Numbered from the stretch's first letter, positions 41,117-54,900 are shown. The stretch: 64,000 nt of DNA from Paracentrotus lividus (GCA_940671915.1 CALNVZ010003430.1:16793018-16857017); one strand, 5' to 3'. The notes: generated by a model not told the origin, from the sequence alone. Numbers and translations: made by a program.

Positions 41117-44100
41117 GACCACCGCACACCTTACCATCTCGCTGGTCTACGACTGATTAGGAGGAGGTTTTGACACCGCAACCTTGCGATCAGGCAATCT
41201 TGTCTGCAACTCGCGCATGCACTCTCATTGTGTGTCCATATCAAGTTGGATCGAGTCTGCAATCCCTTTTGATCCAGTTGGAAAGATTCAGTATGCATCT
41301 GTCTGGTCTGTGACTCACGACTAGTAAGAGCTATGATGTCACTTCTGATTCCCGGTCAATCATATACCAGTCATGAGCAAGGCGGATGGGTAGTCGTGCT
41401 GTGGCCTAAAGCAGCTTGTTGAAAGGTAGAAAGCATTCTCCCTCAACAATATTGCTGCTAGATGGTCTACGTAGGAGAGACATCTGGCCGGCAGAGTGAT
41501 GGGATATTTTAGATCAATACACCTAAACACCAAAGGTCTTTCAGTTCCTAACCATTTCAACATCGCAGATCACAATGTCAATGATGTCCCAAGTATGTGT
41601 GCTGAAATCGTGCCAATATAAGAAGGGTATGAAATGGGAGAGACAATATTCTCCAAACTTCGAAGACTTTACACCGAAGGAATTAACGCTACATTCAGAG
41701 CATTTCCAACATCCCAATGAACTTTTATTATTACCTAAAAAAATGCTTCTCTTTGTTTGAAACGCCTCACTTTGTTAAGTTTTGATTTCTCTTCTAATTT
41801 GATTTCTGCATTATTTCCTTGGGGATATCTTTTCCTGCACTTAGCTCCATATGTTTAATTTTCTCTCTCTTTTTCATGTCAATCGTTCTCCTTTTGAGCT
41901 TTTCGACGTTTCTTTTTCTCTCTTCTTGTTCTTTTCTTCTTTTGTGCACTGACATCTACACTCTTTTAGCGTCTTCACGACCAAGCGTAGATATATTTTG
42001 TTTTTGTATTGTTTTTGTGTCTCTTTGAAATAGCTTTGATAAAGGGCTGTGCCCAAAAAGTCACGGAAACATTTTCTTGTTGCGATGTCTTTATTTATGT
42101 TTTCATCTACTAAGTCTAATTATGTATGAGTTCTGCTTAGATAATCGAAATTGAAGAAATACACATTGGAAATTAAAACACTCATGAAGAAACAAAAAGT
42201 TTCTCAATATTTTGCCCATAGGGCTTTACCAAGTTATGAATTTATTACTAAGGACAAAAACAAATTTGTAACGATAATGTGTCATAGCAACAAGAGACTG
42301 CAATAAATGTTCAAGATCACAATGAAGGATTCCTCGAATGCTCTACAAAATTTTGAGTCTGTCATTCTTCTTAGCGAAGGTAACCATTTTCTATTCAATA
42401 TGGATGTCACTTTATCCATCACCTAAAAGACCAGACGACTCCACAATTCTGCGCCTGCTAACTTGTTTTCAAAGTGTTGTCTTCCAATTTTGATGAAAGT
42501 TTCTTCACTCAAAGGAAAGGCATGGTGATGGAAACTAAGATGGGACCCCTATATGCATTGTATACTTTGGTAACTTTGATTGAATGTTCCTTATTTCTGT
42601 ATATTCTTGCATTGGCTCTTATGAGTGCATATTCGATGTGATTATTCTATGTGATATTTTGTTTTATTTACATTATACCATATATACATGTACATGTTTA
42701 TAACATGAGAAAATCGTAACCACTAAATCTACCACTGCTTACATGAACATTAGTTTTGTACAAACATGTGAATTGCACCACAAAACTTGAAAAGTACATT
42801 AATTTATACCCATTTTGACGATTTTGTACAATATATAGTACAGTGAAGACAATGATATGACACAAGCTCAATAACATCTAACTATATCTACGTTTGATGT
42901 TATAAAGCTGCTATAATCAAATGGCCTGTTTACAACACTGTCAATATCGAATATTTAGTTTAAGTTCAAAAATAATCTAAATCTCTACCATTGAATACAT
43001 ACAAAATCGAAAAAAATTAAATTGGTACATGGTTGTTGTTTTTATATTTTACGGCGCGTTTCATTCATTATATGAATATTTACGCCTTGGGCATGTGTAT
43101 GAAATAACAAAATAGGGGGTAGGGCATGGCCCAGTGGTTATCAAACATCTGTGCTGAGTGAAGAAATTTGCTTTATAAATCCAACGTTTGATTTTTCACT
43201 ATGTATACCCCATATATTTATAAAAGTATTTCTAAGTTGACCAATAAAAACACAATTTCAAAACAAAAAACAGTTCATAAGATACAGCTAAAAAATGAAA
43301 TACTCATTTAAGGCCCGGTCTCACCGCCCGAACTTTGTTGGAGCGGTCCTTGAACGGTAGGGAGAGGGGGCCGAATTTCGACAACGCTCGTCACCGCGCA
43401 CAAAAATGGGAAAAACAATAAAAAAAACACGGGCGTTGCCTTAGCGGTGCACCGCTAAAACCGGCGTTGCTTTAGCGTTTGTTTAACGGTAGCGAGCGGT
43501 AGCTAGCGGTAGCGAGCGTTGGTTTAGCTCCAACACCTCTATACCAACGCCAAACCAAAGTTCATCACCGCAACGGATCGTTATTTCAACGCCCGACACC
43601 GTTCCAGCAATCCCGTGTCCGCTAGAATAACGCTTAAAACCGCTACACCAAAGTTTGTGCAACGTTTAATCACCGCCCGGGCAAAGCTGGCGAAGCAGCG
43701 GTGGTCTAGCGTTCAAGATTTCTGCAATGGCCTAGCGGACCCAAGCGTCCACCAACTTGCGTCTAGCGGTGCCAAACTTTGATTTAGCGTTGTTGGAGCG
43801 GTGGTGAACTTTGCCGGAGCGGAAAATTGCCCGCTCCTCACCGCTCGCAATATTTTGTGCAGCTCAAAACTTTCGGAGCGGTAGGAAAGACCGTCAGCGG
43901 TGACCGGCGGTATACGGCGTTGCCTTAGCGGTTGCCAACTTCTGTTAAACGGTGGTGAACGGTAACGAGCGGTGATTAATTTTTTTTCACCGCTCCAGGA
44001 ACGCTCCAGCAAAGTTCGGGCGGTGAGACCGGGCCTTAATATATAACTGCATAAACTGGACCAAATGGTTAGTAGATAAACTGGTTATATATATAGACAA

Positions 44101-45339
44101 AAAGGAACGAAAGCATGAGAAATGCGGGCATGAGAGAAATTGGTTTTTCACCAAGTGGAAATTCAACAAGATTATTTGTGCATTGTAAAGCTCAATGTAT
44201 AATAATAGAGAACTAAATTCATAAAAACAAAATTGTAAAGATGATTTCCAATCAATCAACATACATCAGAATAATAATGTTTATTATGATCTTGAAGAGA
44301 AAACATGTTAGTGTTGGAAGATTGGTATGCGCCATAAGAAAGTAGCTTGTAATAAAAATGGAGGGGGGGGGGGGAGAAGACAAAATTGAAAAAAAATATA
44401 TCAGACAGTGTAAAGAATTATTCCTTCAAATAGAAAACAATGAAATTTATTTTGTTTCCAAACGAACTGAAAATAACGTCATAAGCTTGTGATTATACGT
44501 CTTTCCTATACTCATTAGTTGTTTTGAATAACAGATAACAGATGTTATGCTTTTTACACATAAACTAATATCACAACATTAGAAACATGAGAAAGTGGAA
44601 GTTTAGTATTTACTTATAAAAAAAACAAACATTTGAATCATGGGGGTATGACTTCACAAAACCATGGCATCATTTTTCAATATTACTATAAAAATCAGTA
44701 ATATTCATGGTTCCTTATTTTTATTTCATTTATTTTTTATTCACAACTCTTGGATTAGTTGCCCGATTTCCTCAAATTTGTTTATTTATTGGTGGTTTTT
44801 ATAGGGGGAACTTCTATAGTCCAATTAATATTTTGTCCCTTCTGAATGGAGACAGGAAGGATTGTCTCCAACAATTAATCAATCACTGGATAGAATATGA
44901 GTTCCTCTTTAACGCGAAATAAATATTAATGTCATGCGATTTATAAATTTGTAGTGCGAGGCTCTCCAATTTCGGTATAATTTTTTTAAGTGAAGCTCTG
45001 TACATGTTCATTTCATTTATCAAATATAAATGACATCGTCACCATCATGTCATGCCATGACATGATGAGCAGGATAATTCATTTGGACGCTTCCAATTCA
45101 TTAAAAATTCATGAATAGTCATTTTTCCTCTCCCTAATTCTGAGAGAGTATAACAAACCATAGCCATCACGTACCAACGTATTAATTTTGCAGATATTTT
45201 GGCCTTGTAATGTGCATATAGATGCCTGATTCTGCCCTTGATTGATGCATTAGGAAAATTATGGCATTGACTGTGGGATACAATGTCAACAGATCTAATA
45301 AAACATTTAAAGAGCATATATTTTAAAACATCCTCATGG
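41117..45339. other. Intergenic region between DHX40 and the GPCR gene
   Basis: The first part is probably DHX40 3' UTR. An AATAAA at 42302-42307 is one candidate polyadenylation signal, but others are possible. The rest is AT-rich, with one TTAA-flanked element at 43308-44039. DHX40 and the GPCR gene converge tail to tail. I see no further coding exon; the open frames here are short and lack domain signatures. Confidence 0.55.
43308..44039. mobile_element. TTAA-flanked foldback DNA element
   Basis: TTAA, then GGCCCGGTCTCACCGCCCG at the left; CGGGCGGTGAGACCGGGCC, then TTAA at the right. The body is CG-rich, unlike its surroundings, and is filled with AGCGGT and ACCGCT words on alternating strands. 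The TTAA duplication fits piggyBac- or Kolobok-type mobilisation. It carries no transposase. The inverted copy at 59621-60335 has eroded ends (GAGACGGC). Confidence 0.8.
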
Positions 45340-47265
45340 TTATGGCAGTACAGTTTCTTGTGAAACTTGCTGTGTATCTTTGTTCCCTTCAGGCGAGGGA
45401 TAAACTCGATTATTTCGCTTCAAAGACGCATTCACGGTGGAGGTAGACGAAATGGGGTTGAACTTCTTCGCTCGACACGTCACCAGCCGCATAAACTTGA
45501 TGTAACCGCTGCGGAAATGGCGGTTGGTAACGCCGTAGATAACGCAGTTGACGCTGCTGTTCATATGCGCCAATGTGAATGTGAACATATAAATGTTGCG
45601 GTTGGCGACGACCTGCGTGTCGAAGAGGATGGTCATCGAAAATGGCAACCACATGACCAGGTACATGATGACGATGATGAATATGGAACGGGCGAGGCGA
45701 AGGTCGCTCGGATTTGCTCCTACGCGCCCACCGCGGTTAGTTGAACGCATGCCACCGCCGTTGGTCGTATGTGGAGTTAAAGCCGTAGTCTTGCTGTTGC
45801 GGTCAATGATTGCTATGCATGGTACAACTGATCGTTCTTGCATTTTTTGAAGGGCGGTTGAAGCTTTCTTCGCGAAGCGGTAGATACCCACGTAACTGTA
45901 GGTAATGACGCAAAGCGGTAGAACAAACGTCGTCGAAGCAAAGAAGACGGCGTATGAATGAACGAAAGCCATACCTCCAGTACAAGACATAACCTTTATG
46001 GAGGAAAATGAAACAATAGATGAAGCATTAAAAATGTGGGGGGAAAAAAACAACAACTTAGTCAGGTAACGTGGTATCTGATAATGGTATTCGTTTGCCA
46101 TCAAAAAATAGGCTATTATAAAGAATCGTCTTATAATTTTATTGTACGTTTTCCTAAATAGGTGATAAAATTCCTTTTAGTTTTCATTCATAAAATTATA
46201 TTGTTCTTGAAGTCTTTTGAACAAAAGTACCCGGATGACTTACCTTCCAGTCGAATTCATGAACTCCCCAGCCAAGGATATTGGGAAGGTCGATGAGAAA
46301 TGCTATGAACCAGACGGTCATGAGAATGAGTGGTACGGTGCGATAGGTGAAGATACGATGGTAATGGTTCCAGTGACAGATCCACACGTAACGGTTGAAG
46401 GCGATGGTTGCGATGCTCCATAGGGAACAAGAACATCTACAGGGAGAAGGGACAGTCATTCAAAAGAGAAAAAAGGAATTTGTAGTTATTAGAACTCATT
46501 TTCACGAAAATACATAAAAGTAGTTTACTATCTACGTTAGATATCCCATGATGCACGTAATCACATGTGACTTGATCTAAATGCAATTCTGTTTTGTTTT
46601 GTTTGTGTTTTTTCAAATGAATTTTTAAAAAGTGATGGACCAAGGCCGAATATTTTCCGCCTACCCCCCCCCCCCCCTCAAAAAAATAAAGCTCTTTTAG
46701 TGGCTAGCAAGTTGTGCGCTTGAGTCACCCTCATTTTCCCATTTTTATTCTTCTTTCTTATCTTTATTCATCTCTGATTCTTCTACTAGTAAGGGGCCAT
46801 AACCAGTTTGACCCCCTTGATATGCCTTTGAATATTTATCTTACAAAAGTCTTTCTGCGACTGTCATTTCTAGCATAATTAATTTGAACTCTTATAATTA
46901 TAATATTAATAATAATAACATTAATTTATAATATGCACATATCCGAAATAATTCGATAAAGAACAGGAAATACATAAAGTAGTGTACAGAGATAACAATG
47001 GCTTTAACGTAACTGTTTTAGGAACCTTTTGCAGCTGCGCAGTTGATCATGTCCTTTGAAGCTCATTATAATGTCTAATGCCCTGAAAGTGCCGAAAATA
47101 GGCCTACTTACGTTACAATGCATATGACAGCGACTACTTCACACAGCCAGTCGTGTTGAAAGAAGAATCCTTCTTCATTTGTAATGCTTCCTACGACGGA
47201 GGCCAGGTTGACCACTATAGATACACCAAGATCAGCCAAAGCCAGGTTGATGATAAACACATTTC
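45340..47265 (-). CDS. Melatonin-receptor-like class A GPCR, 5' exon missing (partial)
   Basis: Three coding exons in transcript order: 47265-47112, 46436-46244, 45993-45340 (stop included). They join in frame for about 332 residues. Visible: TM2 with LALAD; the TM3 cysteine in WLCEV; the TM3 end FNRYVWICH, where NRY replaces DRY as in melatonin receptors; a second-loop cysteine in SCTGG; TM5 with LPLCVITYSY; TM6 with MWLPF; TM7 with NSSVNCVIYG, where NCVIY replaces NPxxY (melatonin receptors have NAxxY). TM1 and the N terminus should lie on an exon ending one base into the Gly codon before NVFIIN. I do not find it before the fold at 51.9 kb. The ligand cannot be inferred. A broken inverted copy is at 56448-58342. 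Confidence 0.85.
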
Positions 47266-47788
47266 CTGAAAGCAAATTTAATTTATTTGAATAATTTATT
47301 TCTCTCTACTATTTTGGTTTTGTGATGATCATACTACATCTGTTCTGGTGAGAACTGCTCCACAATTACTAATCAAATGTATATTTTATAACCTTTTTAG
47401 CCTGCTATCAACAGCGTTTTAAAAGCTCGGTATCTTGCTATATACAAAGGAATCAATTTAGATTCTGATATTTAGTAGAGATTTACTAGTTATTGTTTAA
47501 TACACTGATTTCGAAAATATTTTGGTCACTGATATTAGAATTTATGGCAATAAAGAAGATTTGAAAAATTATGTAAATATCATGTTTTACGATAGGGATT
47601 ATTATTATTATTATTATTTATTTTTTTTTAGAGAGATGGTTGATTTTAAATTACCTGACTTGTAATGAAACCATTCATGATTAAAAATAACCAACAATGC
47701 AACGACAGATGTGCTTAGAAAAATATGGCTGGGACATCAGTTTCTTTTTTAAAATATCATTGTCAGTTTCCTCTACACAACAAAAACA

Positions 47789-47845
<57 letters not shown>

Positions 47846-49771
47846 CGTAACTTAGATTTTAACAAAAACACTATCAACAAATTGGTTTAGGTGCTCCTAT
47901 TCTGAGCTAAAATTGAGTTAAGATACAATTGATCAGTCGTGTTTTGCATGTAGTTAGCTGCACAGTCACATGCATAATGGACAACTTGACCCTGCCACTT
48001 TTGAAAGTCACAAGTCATTTTTAATGATCAAGTACCTCATGTTAATTGTTGCCTTTTGCCCATCAGCCCTTCCCACACATCCTGTACTTCTCGTGTTTTG
48101 CATAATTTCAGGAGGAAGTTGCAACTGTTCAGTTCATTAAAAAATTAACATAACATATTGTGTCCTATGTCAGCAGTTATTGGGTGGCCAAGGGATGTTA
48201 CTGTTGAGTTATGGCTGAGAAAATAATTATATAAAGCAAGAAAGGCTCAAATTTGGCATGAAATAATATACCCTTTTGACTTTGAAAAAGTGACAATTTG
48301 GCCTTTACATGCCTGTTTACCCATTATAAATAAGTTTGCATGAGTAAACAGTTAATTTAGCATAAAAATAACCCTTTTGACTTAGAAAAGTGACAATTTT
48401 GCCTTTACCATCTGTTTACCCATGCCAACTGAATTGACCGATCTAATTTTGACACACAAAAGTCAACTAATACGTTTACGAATAATACCAAGTTCCTTTA
48501 CTCGAAACGTTTTTGGTAGAAAGTAGACTCACTTTGATTAAGGGATCTTCCTTTTTTTTCCTCTCTTTTTTTTTTTTTGTCAACAAAATTCAAATTTATT
48601 TATACCGAACAACATTTTTACTTCTTTGAAATTTGGAATTAAAATTAAATATGCCGAGTAAAAAATAAAAATGGATATATAATTTTTAGGGATGTCTATT
48701 TGAATGTTTCTTGTCAACTCGAGGTCACAATAAAATGTTTATATTATCTCTCTCAAACCGAGTTTCAACATTATGATATAGAATTACCACGAACGTTTAA
48801 TCATTTTAAAATTTCTACCGTCAAAGTTATTATGATAATCCCTTGTTCAAATCTTCTTTTTATTCGCCTGTCTTTATTTCATTACTATTTTTATTCACAG
48901 TAGGCCTACCTGACCGATTAAATGAAGACATACGGTCCAGATATTTAAATGTAATCTCTAGGGAAATTCAGAATAATGCATGATACAATATGCCTATATA
49001 TCGTCTACTTTCACGTTAAGTGTATTCGAATAGCTTTTTATCAAGAAATAAACCAATTGACATATTTTATAAATCAACCTTGAATGTGTTGAACAGGAAA
49101 TATTTTGCCTCTATCGTATTTTATTTTATTTTTTTAAATTCTTTATAATAAGTGCGTCTGTAAATCACTTGGGAGATTTGCCAACGTTATCAAAAGGCTT
49201 TGATTTAGAAAAATATTTAAATGGATGTTTGTGTTTATTGACCTGTTTCACAATCTCTTTCAATCATTCTAGCTGGTCTATGGCAAAAAGTCTTTAAATC
49301 ATTTAATATCGGTTTTTGATTGTCTTGACCTCCAGTTTCTTAGATTTGAAAGAGCATCTAAACCTTGTTGGTTACGCCATTTGATTCAAAAGCACTCCCG
49401 CCCTTTTTTAATTCAATTTTTACTCCATATTTGAACAGAGACGTACATGGATTTTAGATTTCGGTTTGTAGAAAACAATAAATAACTTGAATGTGTTTCC
49501 ATTAGAAGTAAGTTCTCGAATACAAAGATTTCACTGAAACACACATTTTCGAGATTTTCAGAGCGATTGTCGTTAGAAATAATGCTTTGCCTCTTCTATA
49601 CTAGATATTATTATCTCACAGATACGACTTTAATTCACGCTTGTATTTCATAATTATGCCTATTCACATTGACTAATTTACGGCTCTTTGATTTTAATGT
49701 ATACATGAACGTTGCAAGTTTATAAAGCTGGCACGAAAATCGAATCAGAATAAGACCTTATGGGTCCATAT

Positions 49772-50018
49772 GCTGATAGCCGGGTTTAACTCAACCTTGG
49801 GTTAAGTGTAGTTTAACTCTAGTCTAACTTTGCCATTTTAATCCTGGCTTACACGTATCGAGTATTAAAGCAGTCAGTCATTATATAATTTATAAATTGT
49901 ACAAAATGCAGCCGTTGTTCTGAACCTATAGACCCAGGGATGAAATGGCAAAGTTAGACTAGAGTTAAACCACACTTAACCCAGGGTTAGGTTAAACCTG
50001 CAGTATGACTATCTGGGC
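49772..50018. repeat. Foldback MITE with about 75-bp arms
   Basis: GGGTTAAGTGTAGTTTAACT and CTAGTCTAACTTTGCCATTT at the left return in reverse complement at 49942-49990. The outer words are GCTGATAGCCGGG and ACTATCTGGGCC. The inverted copy is at about 53750-54000. Confidence 0.75.
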
Positions 50019-50165
50019 CATGGTGTTTATGGATAAGTGTAAAAAAAATCTTAAAAAACAACACAACGTTGATTTAAATATTCTATGCATGGTTTGCTCT
50101 CACTGGACAAAAAAAGGAGTAGTTCCGGTGTATTTTTATTTATTTTCTTTCTTCTGTGAACGCAC

Positions 50166-50633
50166 TACAGTCTGTGTCAAATAAAATGGTACAGTTGGAA
50201 AACATTTTTTTACGATGTGAAGGTTAATATCAACGTGGTATTGTTTGTTATTTTCATAAAGCAGGAATATCACTCTTTCTTCTGCAATTTTTTTCATCAC
50301 ATTTGGTGCAGAATTTTTAGATATGACTAATTTTCTACAATCAAGGAAAATCCATTTTCGCACGCCGTCCCATGCCTTTGTGTACGATTTCGCATAATGA
50401 CCGTGAATTCAGCGCTCCAGAACAATAGAAGTGCGTAATTTCGATTTGTTCCTCGTCGCACAAAACTTAGCATAACTTTTGTTTTACGAAAGCAAATTAT
50501 ACAGGACAAAGCGCATCAGCAAGAAAATCTTTTGGCTTTAATTTTGGTACAAACAAACACACATTATATGAAAAGATTTCACACCTAAATGATTTTTTCC
50601 CCGACTGTACCATTTTTTTTTACACAGACTGTA
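50166..50633. mobile_element. Tc1/mariner-like MITE, copy 2
   Basis: TA then CAGTCTGTGTCAAATAAAA at the left; TTTTTTACACAGACTG then TA at the right. It is the same family as 2412-2872 and lies in the opposite orientation to it. The 60-codon frame inside it also appears in the right-arm copy only because of the palindrome; it has no transposase signature. Confidence 0.8.
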
Positions 50634-50700
50634 TATGGCTGATAACATGTCAAGGCAATGCCATTGATGCGATTTTATATTCTAATCTAATGAAACTGAC

Positions 50701-51575
50701 CAGAGGCGGCGGAACGAATTTGAAAGTGGGGGTCACGATGGAAAGGGGCACTTTATCTGAAAAAAGAGGCACTTGAGACCAAATGCTTAAGAGAAAATTA
50801 TAAATAGGGGTGCGCAGAAAAATTTGTGCTTTTAAAAATTGTAAATGGCTTGTATTTTATTAATGATAAACAAACGGAATGCGAGCGCGAAGTGCGAGCC
50901 GAAAAATTGAGATAATTGTTCATTATAGACCCTATGTAGTATCCGCGAGCGCGAAGCGCGAGCTTAAATTCGTTAGCTGAAATTTGAGTTAATTTATTTG
51001 TCATTATATAACTTAATATTGCAAGCGCGAAGCACGAGCTTGAAATTTGGAGTTCAAAATTGAATTAATTGTGCATCATATTATACCCTATTAAATATCC
51101 GCGAGTGCGAAGCGCGAGTTGAAAATCATGAGCTTAATAACGGAGTTTATGTGCATATAGACCCTATTTAATAATATCTGCGAGCGCGAAGCGTGAGCCG
51201 AAAATTTTGAGCTCAAATTGGAATTAATTTTGCATCATAGGCCTAGCCCTATTAAGTATCGCGAGCGCGAAGCGCGATTTGAAATTATGAGCTTTACATT
51301 TGAGTTAATTGTGCATTATAGACCCTATTTAGTATCCGCGCGAGGCGAAGCGCGAGCCGAAAATTTGGGTTTAAAAGACATATGGAGTAACAGGGACTTT
51401 TTTGTATTAAAGTGCCCCTTTTTATTAATAAAAGTGCCCCTTTTTAATATAAAAATGGCATTTTATTAGCTAAGAAAAGGGGCACTTTTTAGTCACGAAA
51501 GGGGGCACTTTTAGGATGGATGAAAAAGTGGGGGGTCACAGTGCCCCCCCTGCCCCCCTGGTTCCGCCGCCTCTG
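50701..51575. mobile_element. Non-autonomous hAT-like element with internal minisatellite
   Basis: The 875-bp element has a perfect 8-bp target duplication AAACTGAC (50693-50700 and 51576-51583). Its terminal inverted repeats are CAGAGGCGGCGGAAC and GTTCCGCCGCCTCTG. Sub-terminal AAGGGGCAC and GTGCCCC words also pair. Inside (50877-51362) are seven units of 65-80 bp, each with a GCGAGCGCGAAGCGCGAGC-like core and a GTGCAT.ATAGACCCTATT stretch. No transposase is seen. It is a separate insertion from 20447-22052 but shares the core. Confidence 0.85.
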
Positions 51576-51845
51576 AAACTGACCATCGTTTTCAGGTCAA
51601 CTAACTTCCGTTTTCAAAGCTCTGTATTTCTAGTTCTTACACCTATGGGAGACACTTATTGTAAATAATTTATATTGTTGGTTTTTAAGCTGTATCACGT
51701 TGTAAAATGTATTATTTGTCTCTTTCGTTTTTTTGTAAACAGCGTCTTTCAACTCAATATAATATTTTTTATTGTATTGTATTTGTTTCCAAAATTTCAA
51801 ATTTTACTTATACGTATGCAGAATGAATTCGTTAAATGTAAATTG

Positions 51846-51846
<1 letters not shown>

Positions 51847-51882
<36 letters not shown>

Positions 51883-51936
51883 GAAAACCGCGAAGTAGCA
51901 AAAAATTTCTGTGTGTGTGTGGTGTGTGTGTGTGTG
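51847..51936. repeat. Centre of the inverted repeat: (CA)n, 28-nt loop, (GT)n
   Basis: A CA run to about 51881 is followed by a loop containing AAAACCGCGAAGTAGCAAAA, then a GT run. The loop has at most a five-base AGAAA/TTTCT stem. It does not resemble a sequencing adapter that I recognise. Confidence 0.85.
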
Positions 51937-54900
51937 TTCAATTTACTTTAACGAATTCATTCTGCATACGTATAAGTAAAATTTGAAATTTTGGAACAAA
52001 TACAATACAATAAAAAATATTATATTGAGTTGAAGACGCTGTTTACAAAAAAACGAAAGAGACAAATAATACATTTTACAACGTGATACACTTAAAAACC
52101 AACAATATAATTATTTACAATAAGTGTCTCCCATAGGTGTAAGAACTAGAAATACAGAGCTTTGAACGGAAGTTAGTTGACCTGAAAACGATGGTCAGTT
52201 TCAAGAGCGGCGGAACCAGGGGGCAGGGGGCACGTGACCCCCACTTTTTCATCCATCCTAAAGTGCCCCCTTTCGTGACTAAAAAGTGCCCCTTTTCTAG
52301 CTAATAAAATGCCATTTTTATATTAAAAAGGGGCACTTTTATTAATAAAAAGGGGCACTTTAATACAAAAAAGTGCCCTTGTTACTCCATATGTCTTTTT
52401 AAACCCAAATTTTCGGCTCGCGCTCGCCCACCGGATACTAAATAGGGTCTATAATGCACAATTAACTCAAATGTAAAGCTCATAATTTCAATCGCGCTTC
52501 GCGCTCGCGATACTTAATAGGGTCTAGGCCTATGATGCAAAATTAATTCCAATTTGAGCTCAAAATTTTCGGCTCACGCTTCGCGCTCGCAGATATTATT
52601 AAATAGGGTCTATAATGCACATAAACTCCGTATTAAGCTCATGATTTTCAACTCGCGCTTCGCACTCGCGGATATTTAATATGGGTATAATATGATGCAC
52701 AATTAATTCAATTTTGAACTCCAAATTTCAAGCTCGTGCTTCGCGCTTGCAATATTAAGTTATATAATGCAAATAAATTAACTCAAATTTCAGCTAACGA
52801 ATTTAAGCTCGCGCTTCGCGCTCGCGGATACTACATAGGGTCTATAATGAACAATTATCTCAATTTTTTCGGCTCGCACTTCGCGCTCGCATTCCGTTTG
52901 TTTATCATTAATAAAATACAAGCCATTTACAATTTTTAAAAGCACAAATTTTTCTGCGCACCCCTATTTATAATTTTCTCTTAAGCATTTGGTCTCAAGT
53001 GCCTCTTTTTTCAGATAAAGTGCCCCTTTTCCATCGTGACCCCCCACTTTCAAATTCGTTCCGCCGCCTCTGGTCAGTTTCATTAGATTAGAATATAAAA
53101 TCGCATCAATGGCATTGCCTTGACATTGTATATCAGCCATATACAGTCTGTGTAAAAAAAAAATGGTACAGTCGGGGAAAAAATCATTTAGGTGTGAAAT
53201 CTTTTCATATAATGTGTGTTTTTTGTACCAAATTAAAGCCAAAAGATTTTCTTGCTGATGCGCTTTGTCCTGTATAATTTGCTTTCGTAAAACAAAAGTT
53301 ATGCTAAGTTTTGTGCGACGAGGAACAAATCGAAATTACGCACTTCTATTGTTCTGGAGCGCTGAATTCACGGTCATTATGCGAAATCGTACACAAAGGC
53401 ATGGGACGGCGTGCGAAAATGGATTTTCCTTGATTGTAGAAAATTAGTCATATCTAAAAATTCTGCACCAAATGTGATGAAAAAAATTGCAGAAGAAAGA
53501 TGATATTCCTGCTTTATGAAAATAACAAACAATACCACGTTGATATTAACCTTCACATCGTAAAAAAATGTTTTCCAACTGTACCATTTTATTTGACACA
53601 GACTGTAGTGCGTTCACAGAAGAAAGAAAATAAATAAAAATACACCGGAACTAACTCTTTTTTTGTCCAGTGAGAGCAAACCATGCATAGAATATTTAAA
53701 TCAACGTTGTGTTGTTTTTTAGATTTTTTTTACACTTATCCATAAACACCATGGCCCAGATAGTCATACTGCAGTTTAACCTAACCCTGGTTAAGTGTGG
53801 TTTAACTCTAGTCTAACTTTGCCATTTCATCCCTGGGTCTATAGGTTCAGAACAACGGCTGCATTTTGTACAATTTATAAATTATATAATGACTGACTGC
53901 TTTAATACTCGATACGTGTAAGCCAGGATTAAAATGGCAAAGTTAGACTAGAGTTAAACTACACTTAACCAAGGTTGAGTTAAACCCGGCTATCAGCATA
54001 TGGACCCATAAGGTCTTATTCTGATTCGATTTTCGTGCCAGCTTTATAACTTGCAACGTTCATGTATACATTAAAATCAAAGAGCCGTAAATTAGTCAAT
54101 GTGAATAGGCATAATTATGAAATACAAGCGTGAATAAAGTCGTATCTGTGAGATAATAATATCTAGTATAGAAGAGGCAAAGCATTATTCTAACGACAAA
54201 TCGCTCTGAAAATCTCGAAAATGTTGTTTCAGTGAAATCTTTGTATTCGAGAACTTACTTCTAATGGAAACACATTCAAGTTATTTATTGTTTTCTACAA
54301 ACCGAAATCTAAAATCCATGTACGTCTCTGTTCAATAATGGAGTAAAATTGAAATTAAAAAAGGGGCGGGATGCTTTTGAATCAAATGGCGTAACCAACA
54401 AGGTTTTAGATGCTCTTTCAAATCTAAGAAACTGGAGGTCAAGACAATCAAAAACCGTATTAAATGATTTAAAGACTTTTTGCCATAGACCAGCTAGAAT
54501 GATTGAAAGAATTGTGAAACAGGTCAATAACACAAACATCCATTTAAATATTTTTCTAATCAAAGCCTTTTTGATAACGTTGGCAAATCTCCCAAGTGAT
54601 TTACAGACGCACTTATTATAAAGAATTTAAAAAAATAAAATAAAATACGATAGAGGCAAAATATTTCCTGTTCAACACATTCAAGGTGATTTATAAAATA
54701 TGTCAATTGGTTTATTTCTTGATAAAAAGCATTCGAATACACTTAACGTAAAGTAGACGATATATAGGGCATATTGTATCATGCATATTCTGAATTTCCC
54801 TAGAGATTACATTTAAATATCTGGACCGTATGTCTTCATTTAATCGGTCAGGTAGGCCTACTGTGAATAAAAATAGTAATGAAATAAAGACAGGCGAATA

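Larger units (their letters stand above)
47266..51846. other. Gene-free region upstream of the visible GPCR exons
   Basis: This should contain or precede the GPCR first exon, but no TM1-like frame with a suitable donor was found on the minus strand. It holds a 46-base A run (47797-47842), two imperfect direct repeats around 48270 and 48365 (ACCCTTTTGACTT and AAAGTGACAATTT), a foldback at 49772-50018, a Tc1-like MITE and a hAT-like element. Confidence 0.6.

Noticed and set aside
43120-43170. TGGCCCAGTGGTTA, similar to an RNA polymerase III A box (tRNA or SINE head)
   Set aside because: No B box or cloverleaf follows at the right distance, so a tRNA or SINE call is not supported.
53265-53447. 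60-codon frame also present at 50327-50509, at first suggestive of a conserved protein
   Set aside because: The identity is due to the inverted repeat. The sequence is the interior of a Tc1-like MITE.
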